A stretch of DNA of 64,000 nt. Source: Gilliamella sp. Pra-s52. GTDB taxonomy: Bacteria; Pseudomonadota; Gammaproteobacteria; Enterobacterales; Orbaceae. Of this stretch, positions 51,256 through 61,731 are shown piece after piece. The stretch is taken from contig NZ_WTEY01000007.1 in the NCBI RefSeq assembly GCF_009795805.1, positions 46,263 to 110,262 of the forward strand, read 5' to 3'. The notes below the pieces were generated by a model. That model saw nothing but the letters and a program-made list of their open reading frames with translations, was not told the DNA's origin and did not search any database. Within the stretch, counting starts at the first letter, position 1; every line of letters starts with the position of its first letter. Both the position numbers and the translations under genes were made by a program.

Positions 51256-51996
51256 TTATTTTAGTGATGCTAACTTTTTATTTGCAAGCGCAACAGCATT
51301 TTTATCCTTTGGATATTTATTTACCACTTGTTGAAAAACAGCTTTAGCATTTTTAGTATCACCTTTATCAAGTAAAATTAATCCTACTTTATAAAGACTG
51401 TTTGCTGCTTTTGGAGAAGACGGAAAATCTTTTACCACAGTTGCATAATAATATGAAGCATCATCTTTTTTGCTTTGTTTATACGAAAGTTGACCAAGCC
51501 AATAATTAACGTTGGCTCGGTAACTAGACTTTGGGTAAGCTTTTAAATATTTTTGAAATGCAGCAGTAGCTTCATTATTTTGTTTATCATCATTAACAAA
51601 CTGTATAATAAAATTATAATCAGCTTTGTCATCACCTGAAGTTATCCACCCTGATAAATCTGACGAAGAAGATATTGCTGAAATCGAGTCAGAAGATGGC
51701 AATGGAGTACTATCTTGTGAGTCAGAATTAGAATTTAATGAAAATCCAGAACCATTGGACATTTGTTGTAAAATCATTTTTTGGCGTTCAATTATTTGAT
51801 TAAGTTGATATTTTGTTTCTTCCAACTGACCGCGTAATGTATCTACATCTGCCTGTAAATCACTAATTTCTTGTTGATTTTGAATCAATAATTGCCCTTG
51901 AGATTGAATAGTTCGCTCTACATCAGAACTCCCTGTAGCACAACCATAACCTGTGAATAAAAGAAATAAGAACAATATGAGTATTTTTTTATGCAT
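51256..51996 (-). CDS. cpoB: Cell division coordinator CpoB (YbgF)
   Basis: A periplasmic protein that links PBP1b and LpoB activity with the Tol machine. The 246-residue protein has a signal peptide, a short coiled coil for trimerisation (about 35-80, with DLQADVDTLRGQLEETKYQL), a Ser/Asp-rich linker, and C-terminal TPR repeats from about 125 (DYNFIIQFVND, YPKSSYRANVNYWLGQL). Gly-Tyr-Gly-Cys at the signal end is only a poor lipobox. It follows pal by 66 bases, but a terminator lies between them. Confidence 0.93.
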   Translation of the reverse strand: MHKKILILFLFLLFTGYGCATGSSDVERTIQSQGQLLIQNQQEISDLQADVDTLRGQLEETKYQLNQIIERQKMILQQMSNGSGFSLNSNSDSQDSTPLPSSDSISAISSSSDLSGWITSGDDKADYNFIIQFVNDDKQNNEATAAFQKYLKAYPKSSYRANVNYWLGQLSYKQSKKDDASYYYATVVKDFPSSPKAANSLYKVGLILLDKGDTKNAKAVFQQVVNKYPKDKNAVALANKKLASLK

Positions 51997-52023
51997 ATTA
52001 TTAAACTCGGCGTGAACTTAGAA

Positions 52024-52051
52024 AATAAAAACGGCTGAATAATCAGCCGTT
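52024..52051 (-). terminator. Hairpin terminator between pal and cpoB
   Basis: On the minus strand a 9-bp stem AACGGCTGA/TCAGCCGTT with a TTAT loop is followed by TTTATTTT, 12 bases after the pal stop. It would end most tolB-pal transcripts and leave cpoB on read-through or its own start. Confidence 0.88.
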
Positions 52052-52062
52052 ACAAGATGCTA

Positions 52063-52542
52063 TTAATATCCAGCATAAGTTACTACAGCACGACGATTTT
52101 TAGCATAAGCAGCTTCGTCATGACCTAATACCGCTGGTTTTTCTTTACCATAAGAAACAATTTCCATTTGGCTTGCAGAAGCACCATTACCTTGTAAGTA
52201 TGATTTTACTGCAGCGGCACGGCGTTCACCTAATGCGATGTTATATTCTGGAGTACCGCGTTCATCAGCATGACCTTCGATAACAACTTTTATATTATTT
52301 GCACGAATAAATACAGCGTGTGCATTTAATAATGTTGTGTATTCAGATTTAACATTATATTTATCAAAATCAAAATATACAGTATTGATTTGCTCTAATT
52401 TTTGAAGTTGCTCTAAAGCTTCTTTTGACAAAGTACCGTTTAAATTACCACCTGCGTTATTACTGCTATTAGATGAACATGCAGTGACAACAATTAATGG
52501 TAAACTTATTGCAGTTACTTTAAGAAATTTAGAAAATTGCAT
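52063..52542 (-). CDS. pal: Peptidoglycan-associated lipoprotein Pal
   Basis: An outer-membrane lipoprotein that binds peptidoglycan and TolB. The 159-residue precursor has a lipobox (VVTAC, Cys22) and an OmpA-like domain with [11 protein letters not shown], the peptidoglycan-binding [22 protein letters not shown], and a tyrosine end. AAAGGAG precedes the ATG. It lies 158 bases after tolB. Confidence 0.96.
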   Translation of the reverse strand: MQFSKFLKVTAISLPLIVVTACSSNSSNNAGGNLNGTLSKEALEQLQKLEQINTVYFDFDKYNVKSEYTTLLNAHAVFIRANNIKVVIEGHADERGTPEYNIALGERRAAAVKSYLQGNGASASQMEIVSYGKEKPAVLGHDEAAYAKNRRAVVTYAGY

Positions 52543-52700
52543 TGTATTAACTCCTTTATTTTAATAAATTATTACTTATATCTAACCAAATTCCAAGTAA
52601 TAACAGTCACTAATCTGAAAGATTAGGAATATATATTATAACGACCTGAAACTTTACACAATTTTAATAATTGCAATATTGTGTGTTTTTTAATCCACTC

Positions 52701-53999
52701 TTATAAATATGGCGACCATGCTGGGAATTTTACTTGCCCATCGGTTGCAGGTAAATTTGCTTTGAAATTACCATCTGTAGAAACCAGATTTAAAATTGTT
52801 CCTAATCCTTGTGATGAACTATAGATAATCATTGTACCATTTGGTGCAATACTCGGCGTTTCATCTAAAAAAGTGTCAGTTAAGCGTTGATATGTTTTTG
52901 TGTCCATATCGTATCGAGTAATATGCTGCTCACCATTATTAGTTGATATCATAGCAATAAAAGAGCCGTCAGGTGATACGCGAGCATTCTGATTTTGTGT
53001 ATTATCCCAAGTCAACCTTTCAGACGAACCATTATTGATGTTGATGCTATATAGTTGAGGACGACCTGCTTGGTCAGAAGTATAAACAATAGTTTCATTA
53101 TCTGGCATCCAAGATGGTTCTGTATCATTGCTACGCCCAGAAGTAATTTGCGTGATTTTTTTATTACTTAAGTTCATCACATATAAATTTAAGCTACCGC
53201 TTTTAGATAACGCAAATGCTAATTTGCTACCATCAGGGGAAAATGCGGGTGCACCATTGTGTTGAGGGAAAGAAGCAATTGTTTGAACAGTACCACTGTC
53301 CAATGTTTTTAAAACTAATGAAGAATGCCCACCCTCAAAAGTTACATAAGCTATTTTTTTACCATCTGGTGACCATGTAGGCGACATTAAAGGTTCTTTA
53401 GAACGATGAATAGTTATTTGATCATATCCATCATAATCAGATACTCTTAATTCGTGAGAAAAAGGCCCTTTAGTTGTTTTAACAACATAAGCAATTCGAG
53501 TTCTAAATGCTCCTTTGATACCTGTTAGGGATTCAAAAATTTCATCACTAGCAGTATGAGCAGCATAACGAACCCAACGTTTTTCAATAGAAAATTGGTC
53601 TTGAGCCAAAACAGTACCTGGACGGTTAACTGTATCTACTAATTGATAATTTATAAGGTATTTTCCTGATGCATCTGGTTGAATCGTTCCCACTACAACC
53701 GCCGAAACACCAAGACTATTCCATTCTGCAGAAGTAACTTCTGAAGCTTTTGTTGGTTTTTGGGGCATCCGATTAACGTCAATAGGATTAAACTTACCGC
53801 TGTTGCGCAAGTCAGAAGCTATAATATCTTCAATGATTTGTGGAGGTTCTCCATTTCCAATCCATTTAAACGGGACAACAGCTATGGGTTTAGCTGAACT
53901 TATACCATCGGTAATAATAATTCTGACTTCCGAATTAGCTATCGTAGCAAAAAATAAAAAAAAGCAAGTTGTCAAAAAGCGAGAAGCAAATTTGATCAT
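52701..53999 (-). CDS. tolB: Tol-Pal system protein TolB
   Basis: A periplasmic protein of 432 residues (E. coli 430) starting [18 protein letters not shown] at 53999, with TAAGGAA upstream; ten further open codons are not needed. The signal peptide ends near residue 22, followed by the N-terminal alpha/beta domain ([16 protein letters not shown]) and a six-bladed beta-propeller with repeated [18 protein letters not shown] and SPDGSFIAM motifs. tolQ, tolR and tolA do not precede it: the next gene on this strand is mutM after 321 bases. Confidence 0.95.
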   Translation of the reverse strand: MIKFASRFLTTCFFLFFATIANSEVRIIITDGISSAKPIAVVPFKWIGNGEPPQIIEDIIASDLRNSGKFNPIDVNRMPQKPTKASEVTSAEWNSLGVSAVVVGTIQPDASGKYLINYQLVDTVNRPGTVLAQDQFSIEKRWVRYAAHTASDEIFESLTGIKGAFRTRIAYVVKTTKGPFSHELRVSDYDGYDQITIHRSKEPLMSPTWSPDGKKIAYVTFEGGHSSLVLKTLDSGTVQTIASFPQHNGAPAFSPDGSKLAFALSKSGSLNLYVMNLSNKKITQITSGRSNDTEPSWMPDNETIVYTSDQAGRPQLYSININNGSSERLTWDNTQNQNARVSPDGSFIAMISTNNGEQHITRYDMDTKTYQRLTDTFLDETPSIAPNGTMIIYSSSQGLGTILNLVSTDGNFKANLPATDGQVKFPAWSPYL

Positions 54000-54320
54000 C
54001 TTAAATTCCTTAATAAAAACAATATACATTGAGTTAAATTAAATAAAAACCAATAAAAAGAATATAAACCTAATTAATAATTATCCCTAATCAACCCTAA
54101 ATATCAAATTTCAACGGCAAGATAGCCGATATCTGGCAACAAGTCTATAGTATTTAAAATAAAAAATTTCTATAAGATATAAGATTAGTTGTTTTATTAT
54201 ACTACATAATTATTCTTTGTATTTGAATATACTAATCCTATTTAAATAAGGTTTAAAGAGTTTTAAAAGATATTTTTATACAAAAAAGAAATGATTTATT
54301 TAAAATTAAAATGAATATGT
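54000..54320. other. 321-base non-coding region upstream of tolB
   Basis: AT-rich and without a credible gene. No remnant of the conserved C-terminal domain of TolA is visible on the minus strand. It must carry the promoter of tolB-pal, with AT-rich boxes that I cannot resolve, and the 3' end of the mutM transcript. Confidence 0.5.
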
Positions 54321-55130
54321 CTATTTTTGGCAATATTCACAATAGAAAGTGTTACGCTGTCCAATCTTTTGTGATTTTATTTCTGTACCGCAGATAAAGC
54401 ATTGTTCGCCAGCCCGACCATAAACTTGTAGTTTCTGTGCAAAATATCCTGGTTTGCCATCTGATTGAAGAAAATCCTTGAGTGTTGTTCCCCCTTGCTC
54501 AATTGATTTGGTCAACACTTGTTTAATAGAGGCAATAAGCTTTCCAAATTCCTTTAATTTCAGAGAGTTGACTTTTCGATTTGGATTGATTTTTGCCATA
54601 AATAGCGATTCAGAAGCATAAATATTGCCAACCCCAACCACAATGTGGTTATCCATAATCCAACTTTTAACAGGAATTCGTCTATTTCGGGCTTTTTCAA
54701 ATAAATAATCGGCAGAAAATTCATTACTTAAAGGCTCTGGACCCAAATGTTGTAACTGAGGTATTTCGTCGAGTGAATTTGCCCAAAGCCAAGAACCAAA
54801 ACGCCTAGGATCGGTGTAACGTAGAATGACGCCATTTTCTAAAACTAAATCAATATGATCATGTTTTTCTGCTTTTTGTGGAGCCTGTAAAATACGTAAA
54901 CTACCAGACATTCCAAGATGAATCACTATCCAATTGTTGGGTAACTGTAATAATAAATATTTTGCACGACGTTTGATATCTAAAATAACTTGCCCGTTCA
55001 CATTACTTATAGCGCTATCAACAGGCCAACGTAATTTAGGCTGTCGAACAATAATTTTGTCGATAATCTGTCCCTTTAAATACGGCAAAATACCTCGGCG
55101 ACTTGTTTCAACTTCTGGTAATTCAGGCAT
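54321..55130 (-). CDS. mutM: Formamidopyrimidine-DNA glycosylase (MutM/Fpg)
   Basis: Removes 8-oxoguanine and formamidopyrimidines from DNA. The 269 residues match the family. The catalytic N-terminal Pro2-Glu3 is in [13 protein letters not shown], followed by the helix-two-turn-helix and a C-terminal zinc finger with CFICGTEI and CEYCQK. The Lys57 region [11 protein letters not shown] is intact. It starts 10 bases after mrcB and is probably co-transcribed with it. Confidence 0.97.
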   Translation of the reverse strand: MPELPEVETSRRGILPYLKGQIIDKIIVRQPKLRWPVDSAISNVNGQVILDIKRRAKYLLLQLPNNWIVIHLGMSGSLRILQAPQKAEKHDHIDLVLENGVILRYTDPRRFGSWLWANSLDEIPQLQHLGPEPLSNEFSADYLFEKARNRRIPVKSWIMDNHIVVGVGNIYASESLFMAKINPNRKVNSLKLKEFGKLIASIKQVLTKSIEQGGTTLKDFLQSDGKPGYFAQKLQVYGRAGEQCFICGTEIKSQKIGQRNTFYCEYCQK

Positions 55131-55140
55131 ATTGTTTCAC

Positions 55141-57474
55141 CTAGTTATTTAATAGGTCAGTAACCCAAGTTGGCGCTTGCTGAGCAGGCATTAATTGATT
55201 ATTGCCAGCACATAGACTTTGAGGGTTAATTGTCCATACAGGTAAAGAGCGAACACCACTCCCATCACATTGCCACTGCCCATCACTACCAATAGGCGCC
55301 ATAAATATATTTTGAGGTAATGGTAATATCAATTTTTTGGGCGGGTTATTTTGTAGATATTCACTATAAATTTTTAAGGCTCCAGTTGCTCCTGTTAATT
55401 TCATAGGAGAATGATCATCTAAACCAACCCAAATAACAGCAACATTTTTACCGTCAATTCCGGTAAACCAACTATCACGAGAGTCATTACTTGTACCAGT
55501 TTTAGCAGCTAAATTAAACGAGCCGTATTTAGCTTTTAATGAACGAGATGTTCCTGAATTAACCACTTGTTGCATAGCATAAGTTGTTAAATAAGCCGAT
55601 TGTTGAGATACTGCCTGAAGCTGTTGTGGGTAGCTTTGATAAACTAACTCTCCTTTATCTGTCAATACATATCTTAAAATAGAAAGTGGAGAACGTTGAC
55701 CATTATTAGCTATCGTTTGGAACATCTGCGCAGTTTCTAGCGGTGTTAATTCTAAAGCACCAAGTAATCTTGATGGTAAGTTCGGTATACGATCTGAAGG
55801 TATTCCTAACGATTGTAAAGTATTCTTTGTTGCATCAAGCCCCAATTCCATACCTAAATTAACAGTAGGGACATTAAGTGAAAGCGCTAAAGCATCCACT
55901 AACATAACACGATCGCGGAATTTACGATCATAATTTTTAGGTTCCCAGTATTTCCCACCATCAAGCTTAATAGATAACGGGTTATCATTAAGCCATGTAT
56001 TAAGTTGGTAATGATCCGGCTGTCCAAGAGCGGTTAAATAAGTTGATGGCTTAGCTAATGAACCAATTGCACGCTGCATTAACCAAGCACGGTTATAACC
56101 AGGATAACGAGGTTCAGCACTACCTATAATTGAACGAATTTCCCCTGTTTCTCGACTAACAATAACCATTGCAGCTTGTAGTTCTTTATTAGTTGATTTT
56201 CGAAGATTTTCAATTTGATTGGTTACTGCCTGCTCTGCAGAAGATTGAGCAACCGGATCAAAGGTAGTAAAAATTTTCATACCTGACAAGTGATCCGCTT
56301 TGCTTCCTAATTGTTTTCTAAGCTCATTACGAACAACTTGCATAAATGCTGGTTGTGGCGAAATCACGCCCCCTTTGGGTAAAACTGATAGTGGGCGCTG
56401 ACTTAATAAGTTATACAACTCATCATCAATAATACCTTGTTGCTGTGCAAGTTTTAAAACCACATTACGGCGCTCAATAACTTGTTGTGGTTGTGTCCAA
56501 GGATTATATAATGAAGCACCTTTAACCATACCTACAAGTACTGCTTGCTGATCTAATGTAAGCTCATTAACTGGACGACCAAAATAGTAAAGACTTGCTA
56601 ATGGAAAGCCATGAATTTCTTCACTACCTGCTTGTCCAAAATAAACTTCGTTTAAATAAAGTTCTAAAATACGTTCTTTGCTATAGCGAGCATCCAAAAT
56701 TAGTGCCATATAGGCTTCACGTATTTTACGGCTTAAACTGCGTTCGTTAGTTAAAAAAAGGTTTTTAACTGTTTGTTGAGTTAAGGTACTACCTCCTTCG
56801 GTACGACCTGTTGTTAAATTAACAAAAATAGCACGACCAATAGAATATAAACTTACGCCATGATGTTCGTAAAACCGCTTATCTTCTGTTGCTACCAATG
56901 TTTGTAACAATGAATGAGGAAATTCTTTTAATGGTACAAATAAACGCTGTTCACCATGTGGCGAGCGCATCATAGTAATTAATTTTGGATCAATTTTAAG
57001 CAATCCGAAATCGCGTCCGGTATCTAGATTGGTGATACGATCTATACGATTGTCATAAAACGTAATTTTGACACGAAATGCTTGTTCTTCTCCATCAGGA
57101 AAGGTAAAAGGACGACGATAAATTTCCACTGCATCATTACTTACAATAAATTCACCAGGACGAGTAGCTTTAGCTTCTTGTTGGCGATATTGTGCACCAA
57201 TCAATATTGTAACTACATCGTTTAGGCTATATTCACTATCAGGTTCAAGATCAATAATTTGTCCGTAAATTGCTGCAGGTAATTCCCAAACATCTCCGTC
57301 GATTCGCTCTTTGATTTGTTGATCGAGATAAATACCATAAATAATAGCTACAGAGGTTAAGACAAGAAATAACTTAAATAGTAATGCTAAAAATCTTCGC
57401 CAAAGTGTAGAATTTTTATTTTTTTTAGTTTTTTTTGAAGATCGTTTTTTTGTTGTTTTAGTTGATGTGTTCAA
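55141..57474 (-). CDS. mrcB: Penicillin-binding protein 1B
   Basis: A bifunctional peptidoglycan synthase of 777 residues. A short basic cytoplasmic tail (KRSSKKTKKNK) and one membrane helix are followed by the UB2H domain typical of PBP1b, the GT51 glycosyltransferase (ATEDKRFYEHHG, GGSTLTQQTVKNLFL), and the transpeptidase with SLAKPSTYL, SLN and KTGTSND. UB2H binds the lipoprotein activator LpoB in relatives. cpoB, which tunes this enzyme, is a few kilobases away. Confidence 0.96.
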   Translation of the reverse strand: MNTSTKTTKKRSSKKTKKNKNSTLWRRFLALLFKLFLVLTSVAIIYGIYLDQQIKERIDGDVWELPAAIYGQIIDLEPDSEYSLNDVVTILIGAQYRQQEAKATRPGEFIVSNDAVEIYRRPFTFPDGEEQAFRVKITFYDNRIDRITNLDTGRDFGLLKIDPKLITMMRSPHGEQRLFVPLKEFPHSLLQTLVATEDKRFYEHHGVSLYSIGRAIFVNLTTGRTEGGSTLTQQTVKNLFLTNERSLSRKIREAYMALILDARYSKERILELYLNEVYFGQAGSEEIHGFPLASLYYFGRPVNELTLDQQAVLVGMVKGASLYNPWTQPQQVIERRNVVLKLAQQQGIIDDELYNLLSQRPLSVLPKGGVISPQPAFMQVVRNELRKQLGSKADHLSGMKIFTTFDPVAQSSAEQAVTNQIENLRKSTNKELQAAMVIVSRETGEIRSIIGSAEPRYPGYNRAWLMQRAIGSLAKPSTYLTALGQPDHYQLNTWLNDNPLSIKLDGGKYWEPKNYDRKFRDRVMLVDALALSLNVPTVNLGMELGLDATKNTLQSLGIPSDRIPNLPSRLLGALELTPLETAQMFQTIANNGQRSPLSILRYVLTDKGELVYQSYPQQLQAVSQQSAYLTTYAMQQVVNSGTSRSLKAKYGSFNLAAKTGTSNDSRDSWFTGIDGKNVAVIWVGLDDHSPMKLTGATGALKIYSEYLQNNPPKKLILPLPQNIFMAPIGSDGQWQCDGSGVRSLPVWTINPQSLCAGNNQLMPAQQAPTWVTDLLNN

Positions 57475-57603
57475 ACTGCACCTAACATTTATTATTCAAT
57501 AATAATTAGCCTATAATAACACAATTTTTTAGGGATACCTTGCCCTTATTTTGGTAAAAAAGCTCAGGAAATTGCACATTTAATTATAAAAAAGTACATA
57601 AAT

Positions 57604-58956
57604 TTAAAATGTTAACTGTGAGCTAATATTTTTAGCTTTTGATAAAAATGCTTTCTTCGACTTACCAGTTAATCCTTCCGAAATAGGTAAGCTTGCCGTT
57701 AAAGGATTAACTGGTTTATTATTAATGTGTAATTCAAAGTGCAAATGAGGCCCAGTAGAACGGCCTGTGTTTCCTGATAATCCGATTTTATCACCTTGCT
57801 TAACCTGTTGGCCTGGTTTGACTAAGATTTTATCCAAATGCATATAAGTTGTCATATATTGGCGTCCATGCCGGATAGCAATATAGTTACCCGCTGAACC
57901 ACTATACTTTGCAATTACTACTTCACCATTACCAACCGATAATACAGGTGTACCACGCGATACCGCAAAATCAACACCATTATGTGGGGCTATTTGCCCT
58001 GTAACTGGGTGTAAACGGCGAGGGTTAAATCCAGAAGATACACGCGCTTTTTTTGCTAAAGGGTAACGGAAAAAACTTTGGGATAAGCTATTAGCATTGA
58101 TGTCATAATATTTACCATCATCAGCTAAAATAGCATAATAATCTTTAGTTCCATTCTTAATACGAACACCTAGCAACTGACTATTGGATAAACTTTTACC
58201 ATGCATTTCTCGTGTTAAAACAACTGAAAACTTATCCCCAATTTGTAATCGACGAAAATCTAAGCGCCACTGCAAAGCACGAGTTATAATAGCTATTTCA
58301 TTACTTGTTAGCCCGCTTTTTCGAGCATCAGAAACAAAACTATTCTTTATTTCACCTTTTATAACAATATCTTGTGGGACTGCCTCCACTGTCTCCGAGC
58401 TTTCTACAAATTTATCTCCCGATTTTTCATAAATCCGAATGTTATTACTTGAGATTGTCCAACTAAATGTTTGCAAATTATGATTATCATCAGTTGTCCA
58501 ACTAACCTGCTGACCTATTCTTAAATTTGCAAGTTGCTTAAATTTTGTCGTTAACTGATAGATATCATTTCGATTAACATTATAACGAAGTAAGATATCA
58601 TGCAGGGTATCACCACGCACAATAGTATATTGTACAGAGTTATCTTTATCATCAACAATGTCATCTAATTCGTCTTTAGCGATTTCATCTTCAGGATCAT
58701 CTGATGATTCAGTAACAACAACTGGCTTTCCATTTACTATCTCAACTTTTTCATCATCTGTAGCAGAGGATTGTGTATTGTTATTGACCGTAGTTTCAGC
58801 TTGAGGTGTTAAAGGAACATAAACTGTTCTATCCAAATTGAGTGGACGCCACAAAACAGAAAATAAGATAACAATAAAAAGTCCTCCCGATACTGAAAAA
58901 TAGGGAAATTTAAAACTACTTTTTTCAATATCAGAGGATTTTATTTTTCTTGCCAA
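57604..58956 (-). CDS. mepM: Murein DD-endopeptidase MepM
   Basis: Cleaves peptide cross-links to let new peptidoglycan be inserted. The 450-residue protein has an N-terminal membrane anchor (about 18-35), an acidic linker, a LysM-type segment YTIVRGDTLHDILLRY (about 110), an OapA-like middle domain, and a C-terminal M23 zinc peptidase with HNGVDFAV and GPHLHFELH. It adjoins znuA with a 28-base gap, the same pairing as yebA-znuA of E. coli. Confidence 0.94.
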   Translation of the reverse strand: MARKIKSSDIEKSSFKFPYFSVSGGLFIVILFSVLWRPLNLDRTVYVPLTPQAETTVNNNTQSSATDDEKVEIVNGKPVVVTESSDDPEDEIAKDELDDIVDDKDNSVQYTIVRGDTLHDILLRYNVNRNDIYQLTTKFKQLANLRIGQQVSWTTDDNHNLQTFSWTISSNNIRIYEKSGDKFVESSETVEAVPQDIVIKGEIKNSFVSDARKSGLTSNEIAIITRALQWRLDFRRLQIGDKFSVVLTREMHGKSLSNSQLLGVRIKNGTKDYYAILADDGKYYDINANSLSQSFFRYPLAKKARVSSGFNPRRLHPVTGQIAPHNGVDFAVSRGTPVLSVGNGEVVIAKYSGSAGNYIAIRHGRQYMTTYMHLDKILVKPGQQVKQGDKIGLSGNTGRSTGPHLHFELHINNKPVNPLTASLPISEGLTGKSKKAFLSKAKNISSQLTF

Positions 58957-58984
58957 AATTAACCTTAACTATTTATTACTAAAA

Positions 58985-59941
58985 CTAGTTTTTATCTAAA
59001 CAATCCAACAGTTGCTTTGTTAATTTTAATAAAAATTGTGAATATGCATCTTTGGAAAGAGCAATACCCGTTCCTAATGGATTCAATTCTCCAACTCGTA
59101 CATCTGTTCCATTCACTAATTTTTCAATAACAGCAGGGCTAAACTGTGGTTCTCTAAATATACATACTGCTTGGTGTTCTTTGAGCTCTTGCTGAATAGC
59201 ATAAACTTTCTGAACACCTGGTTGAACTGCTGGATTTATAGTAAAACTGCCTAGTTTTTTCAATCCGAACTGAGTCTCAAAATACCCATAGGCATCATGA
59301 AACACAAAATACCCTCTATTTTGTACGGTAATTATTTTTTTTGCAATGTTTTGTTCTGTTTCTTCAAGCTTAATGATGAATTCGGCTATATTTTCATCAA
59401 TCAACGCTCTTTTATTTGGATACAAGGTAATAAGTCTGTCGTGGATCGAATGTGCAATAACCTTAGCAATTTTAGGTGAAAGCCAAATATGCTCATCATA
59501 TTCACCATGATGATCTTGATCAGGCGCATCATGAGCTTGAAGATCTTCATGCTCATGAGTATCATGACTAGTTCTAAGTAGTCCTTTAATTTCTGGTATC
59601 GCCATTAATTCAATTTGTTTTTCTTTATCAATACTTTTCAATATTGTTGGCATAAAATTTTCCATATCCTCACCAACCCAAATCACAAGCTCCGCTGATT
59701 TAAGCTTAACCAGATCAGACGGTTTTAAAGAATAAGTATGTGGAGATGCACCATCAGGAAGTAAAACATCTGTATCTGTAACGCCTGAAGCGATTGCTTC
59801 TACTATAAATCCTATTGGTTTTACAGACGAAATAACTTTTGCGTTAGCATAATTAGTTATACACTGAATACACACTAACAAACCCAATATTATAAAGAAT
59901 AAGGAAGTTCGCCTATTATTTCGTAGAATATTTTTTTTCAC
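58985..59941 (-). CDS. znuA: Zinc ABC transporter substrate-binding protein ZnuA
   Basis: A periplasmic high-affinity zinc-binding protein of 318 residues. After a long, basic signal peptide comes the first ligand region GASPHTYSLKPSDL, then a charged His/Asp-rich loop (THEHEDLQAHDAPDQDHH, about 128-145), EHIWLSPKIAK with the second His, and VFHDAYGYFE with the third. Divergent from znuCB over a Zur box. Confidence 0.95.
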   Translation of the reverse strand: MKKNILRNNRRTSLFFIILGLLVCIQCITNYANAKVISSVKPIGFIVEAIASGVTDTDVLLPDGASPHTYSLKPSDLVKLKSAELVIWVGEDMENFMPTILKSIDKEKQIELMAIPEIKGLLRTSHDTHEHEDLQAHDAPDQDHHGEYDEHIWLSPKIAKVIAHSIHDRLITLYPNKRALIDENIAEFIIKLEETEQNIAKKIITVQNRGYFVFHDAYGYFETQFGLKKLGSFTINPAVQPGVQKVYAIQQELKEHQAVCIFREPQFSPAVIEKLVNGTDVRVGELNPLGTGIALSKDAYSQFLLKLTKQLLDCLDKN

Positions 59942-59989
59942 ACCATTATCCTATAATTTATAAATTATGATAGAATACAATTATTTTAT

Positions 59990-60004
59990 TGTTATAATAT
60001 AACA
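59990..60004. promoter_or_regulatory. Zur box in the znuA / znuCB divergent region
   Basis: TGTTATAATATAACA is a perfect 15-base palindrome with the core of the enterobacterial Zur site (GTTATA-N-TATAAC type). Placed 49 bases before znuA and 32 before znuC, it can repress both directions when zinc is plentiful. Confidence 0.85.
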
Positions 60005-60035
60005 TAACATATTTGTAAGCAAGGTTCTCAATAAT

Positions 60036-60773
60036 ATGACTCCACTAATTTCACTACATAAAGTTTCGGTGGAAATTAACCATCAAAAAATATTATATGA
60101 TATTTCCTTAGCAATCTATCTTAATCAAATTATTACATTACTAGGACCTAATGGTGCAGGTAAATCAACCCTTGTGAAAGTTATTTTGGGGTTGATTCCA
60201 TATACATCAGGAACAATAACGCGTACACCTAATTTAACGATTGGTTATGTACCACAATCAATCAATTTAAACTCAACGCTTCCTATTACCGTAGAACGCT
60301 TTATGCGCTTAAATAGGCAATTAAATAACGAAGATATTCTCAGCACATTATTAATGGTAAAAGCTGACTATTTGCTCAATAAATCGATGCATCAATTATC
60401 AGGTGGTGAATTACAACGTGTATTATTAGCACAAGCCCTGGCAAAGCGGCCTCAATTATTAATTCTTGATGAGCCGACTCAAGGAGTGGATGTTAATGGA
60501 CAAGAGTTATTATATGATTTAATCGTTGATGCAAAACAAGAGTTTAATTGTGGTGTTTTAATGGTTTCTCACGATCTTCATTTAGTAATGGCAAAAACGG
60601 ACGAGGTAATTTGCTTAAACCATCACATCTGTTGTTCTGGTACACCAGCTATCGTTTCTAATGCCCCAGAATTTATTTCACTTTTTGGCCAACATGGAAC
60701 ACCACAAATTGCTGTCTATAAACATCATCATAATCACCAACATGATTGTTGTAAAACGTCTATTAAACAATAA
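60036..60773 (+). CDS. znuC: Zinc ABC transporter ATP-binding protein ZnuC
   Basis: The ATPase of the zinc importer, 245 residues. Walker [10 protein letters not shown], signature LSGGELQRV, Walker [13 protein letters not shown] and the switch His (MVSHDLH) are all present. The C-terminal tail [10 protein letters not shown] could bind zinc, as in other ZnuC proteins. Followed by znuB after 35 bases. Confidence 0.95.
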   Translation: MTPLISLHKVSVEINHQKILYDISLAIYLNQIITLLGPNGAGKSTLVKVILGLIPYTSGTITRTPNLTIGYVPQSINLNSTLPITVERFMRLNRQLNNEDILSTLLMVKADYLLNKSMHQLSGGELQRVLLAQALAKRPQLLILDEPTQGVDVNGQELLYDLIVDAKQEFNCGVLMVSHDLHLVMAKTDEVICLNHHICCSGTPAIVSNAPEFISLFGQHGTPQIAVYKHHHNHQHDCCKTSIKQ

Positions 60774-60808
60774 AAGGCGAACTATTCTGCCTAGCTATGG
60801 AAAAAATA

Positions 60809-61609
60809 ATGATTGAATTATTATTACCGTCTTTATTAACAGGGTTATGTCTATCCTGTATAACAGGGCCTTTAGGTACTTTTGTTGTTTGGCGAAAGAT
60901 GTCTTATTTTGGCGACACATTATCACACGCAGCTTTGCTGGGAATAACATTTGGTTTTTTATTAAAAATCAATTTATTTTATGCTGTCATTTTTGTGACA
61001 ATTTTATTAGCTTTAGGGTTACTGTGGTTAGAAACTCAAAAACAACTTCCAATTGATACTTTATTAGGTATCTTAGCCCACAGCGCATTATCACTTGGCT
61101 TAGTAGTAATTAGCCTAATGAAAAATATTCGTATTGATTTAATTGGATACTTATTTGGTGATCTTTTATCAGTAACATATTCAGATTTTTATCAAATTAC
61201 TGTTTGTGTGATATTTATTGGCGCTTTGCTATTTTGGCAATGGAATAATATTTTATTTATTACTGTGAGCGAAGAATTAGCTTTCACTCATGGTGTCAAT
61301 TTAAAGCTCATAAAATTACTTTTAACACTACTATTAGCATTAACAATAGGTTTAGCAATGAAATTTGTTGGGTCATTGATTATAACATCTTTGCTTATCA
61401 TCCCAGCTGCTGCTGCAAAATATTATTCAAAGAATCCTGAAGCAATGGCTTTAATCGCAATAATAATAGGTATGTTATCAGTTATTTCTGGACTAATATT
61501 TTCATTTATTTATGACACACCAACAGGACCATCAATAGTATTAAGTAATACTTGCATATTTTTTATATCATTATTTATTTCAAAGCTGATTTTAAATAAA
61601 AAGATTTGA
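60809..61609 (+). CDS. znuB: Zinc ABC transporter permease ZnuB
   Basis: The 266-residue membrane subunit with about eight helices. The chosen ATG ([12 protein letters not shown]) aligns with the E. coli start and has GGAAAA upstream; an ATG four codons earlier is also open. Family stretches [26 protein letters not shown] and [16 protein letters not shown] are clear. Confidence 0.94.
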   Translation: MIELLLPSLLTGLCLSCITGPLGTFVVWRKMSYFGDTLSHAALLGITFGFLLKINLFYAVIFVTILLALGLLWLETQKQLPIDTLLGILAHSALSLGLVVISLMKNIRIDLIGYLFGDLLSVTYSDFYQITVCVIFIGALLFWQWNNILFITVSEELAFTHGVNLKLIKLLLTLLLALTIGLAMKFVGSLIITSLLIIPAAAAKYYSKNPEAMALIAIIIGMLSVISGLIFSFIYDTPTGPSIVLSNTCIFFISLFISKLILNKKI

Positions 61610-61731
61610 AATTATTACAAAATCAAATCATTTATTGTGTGGTAGCTCCCATTAATTAGATGATTTAATAGTTTAATAGATATTTTCTAATATCATAATT
61701 ATACTATTAAACTAGTTAATGATTGAAAATT

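Noticed and set aside
57561..57585. A third copy of the TCAGGAAA repeat upstream of mrcB
   Set aside because: Only about eight bases agree (CTCAGGAAAT); the flanking AATAAAATCAAT core is missing.
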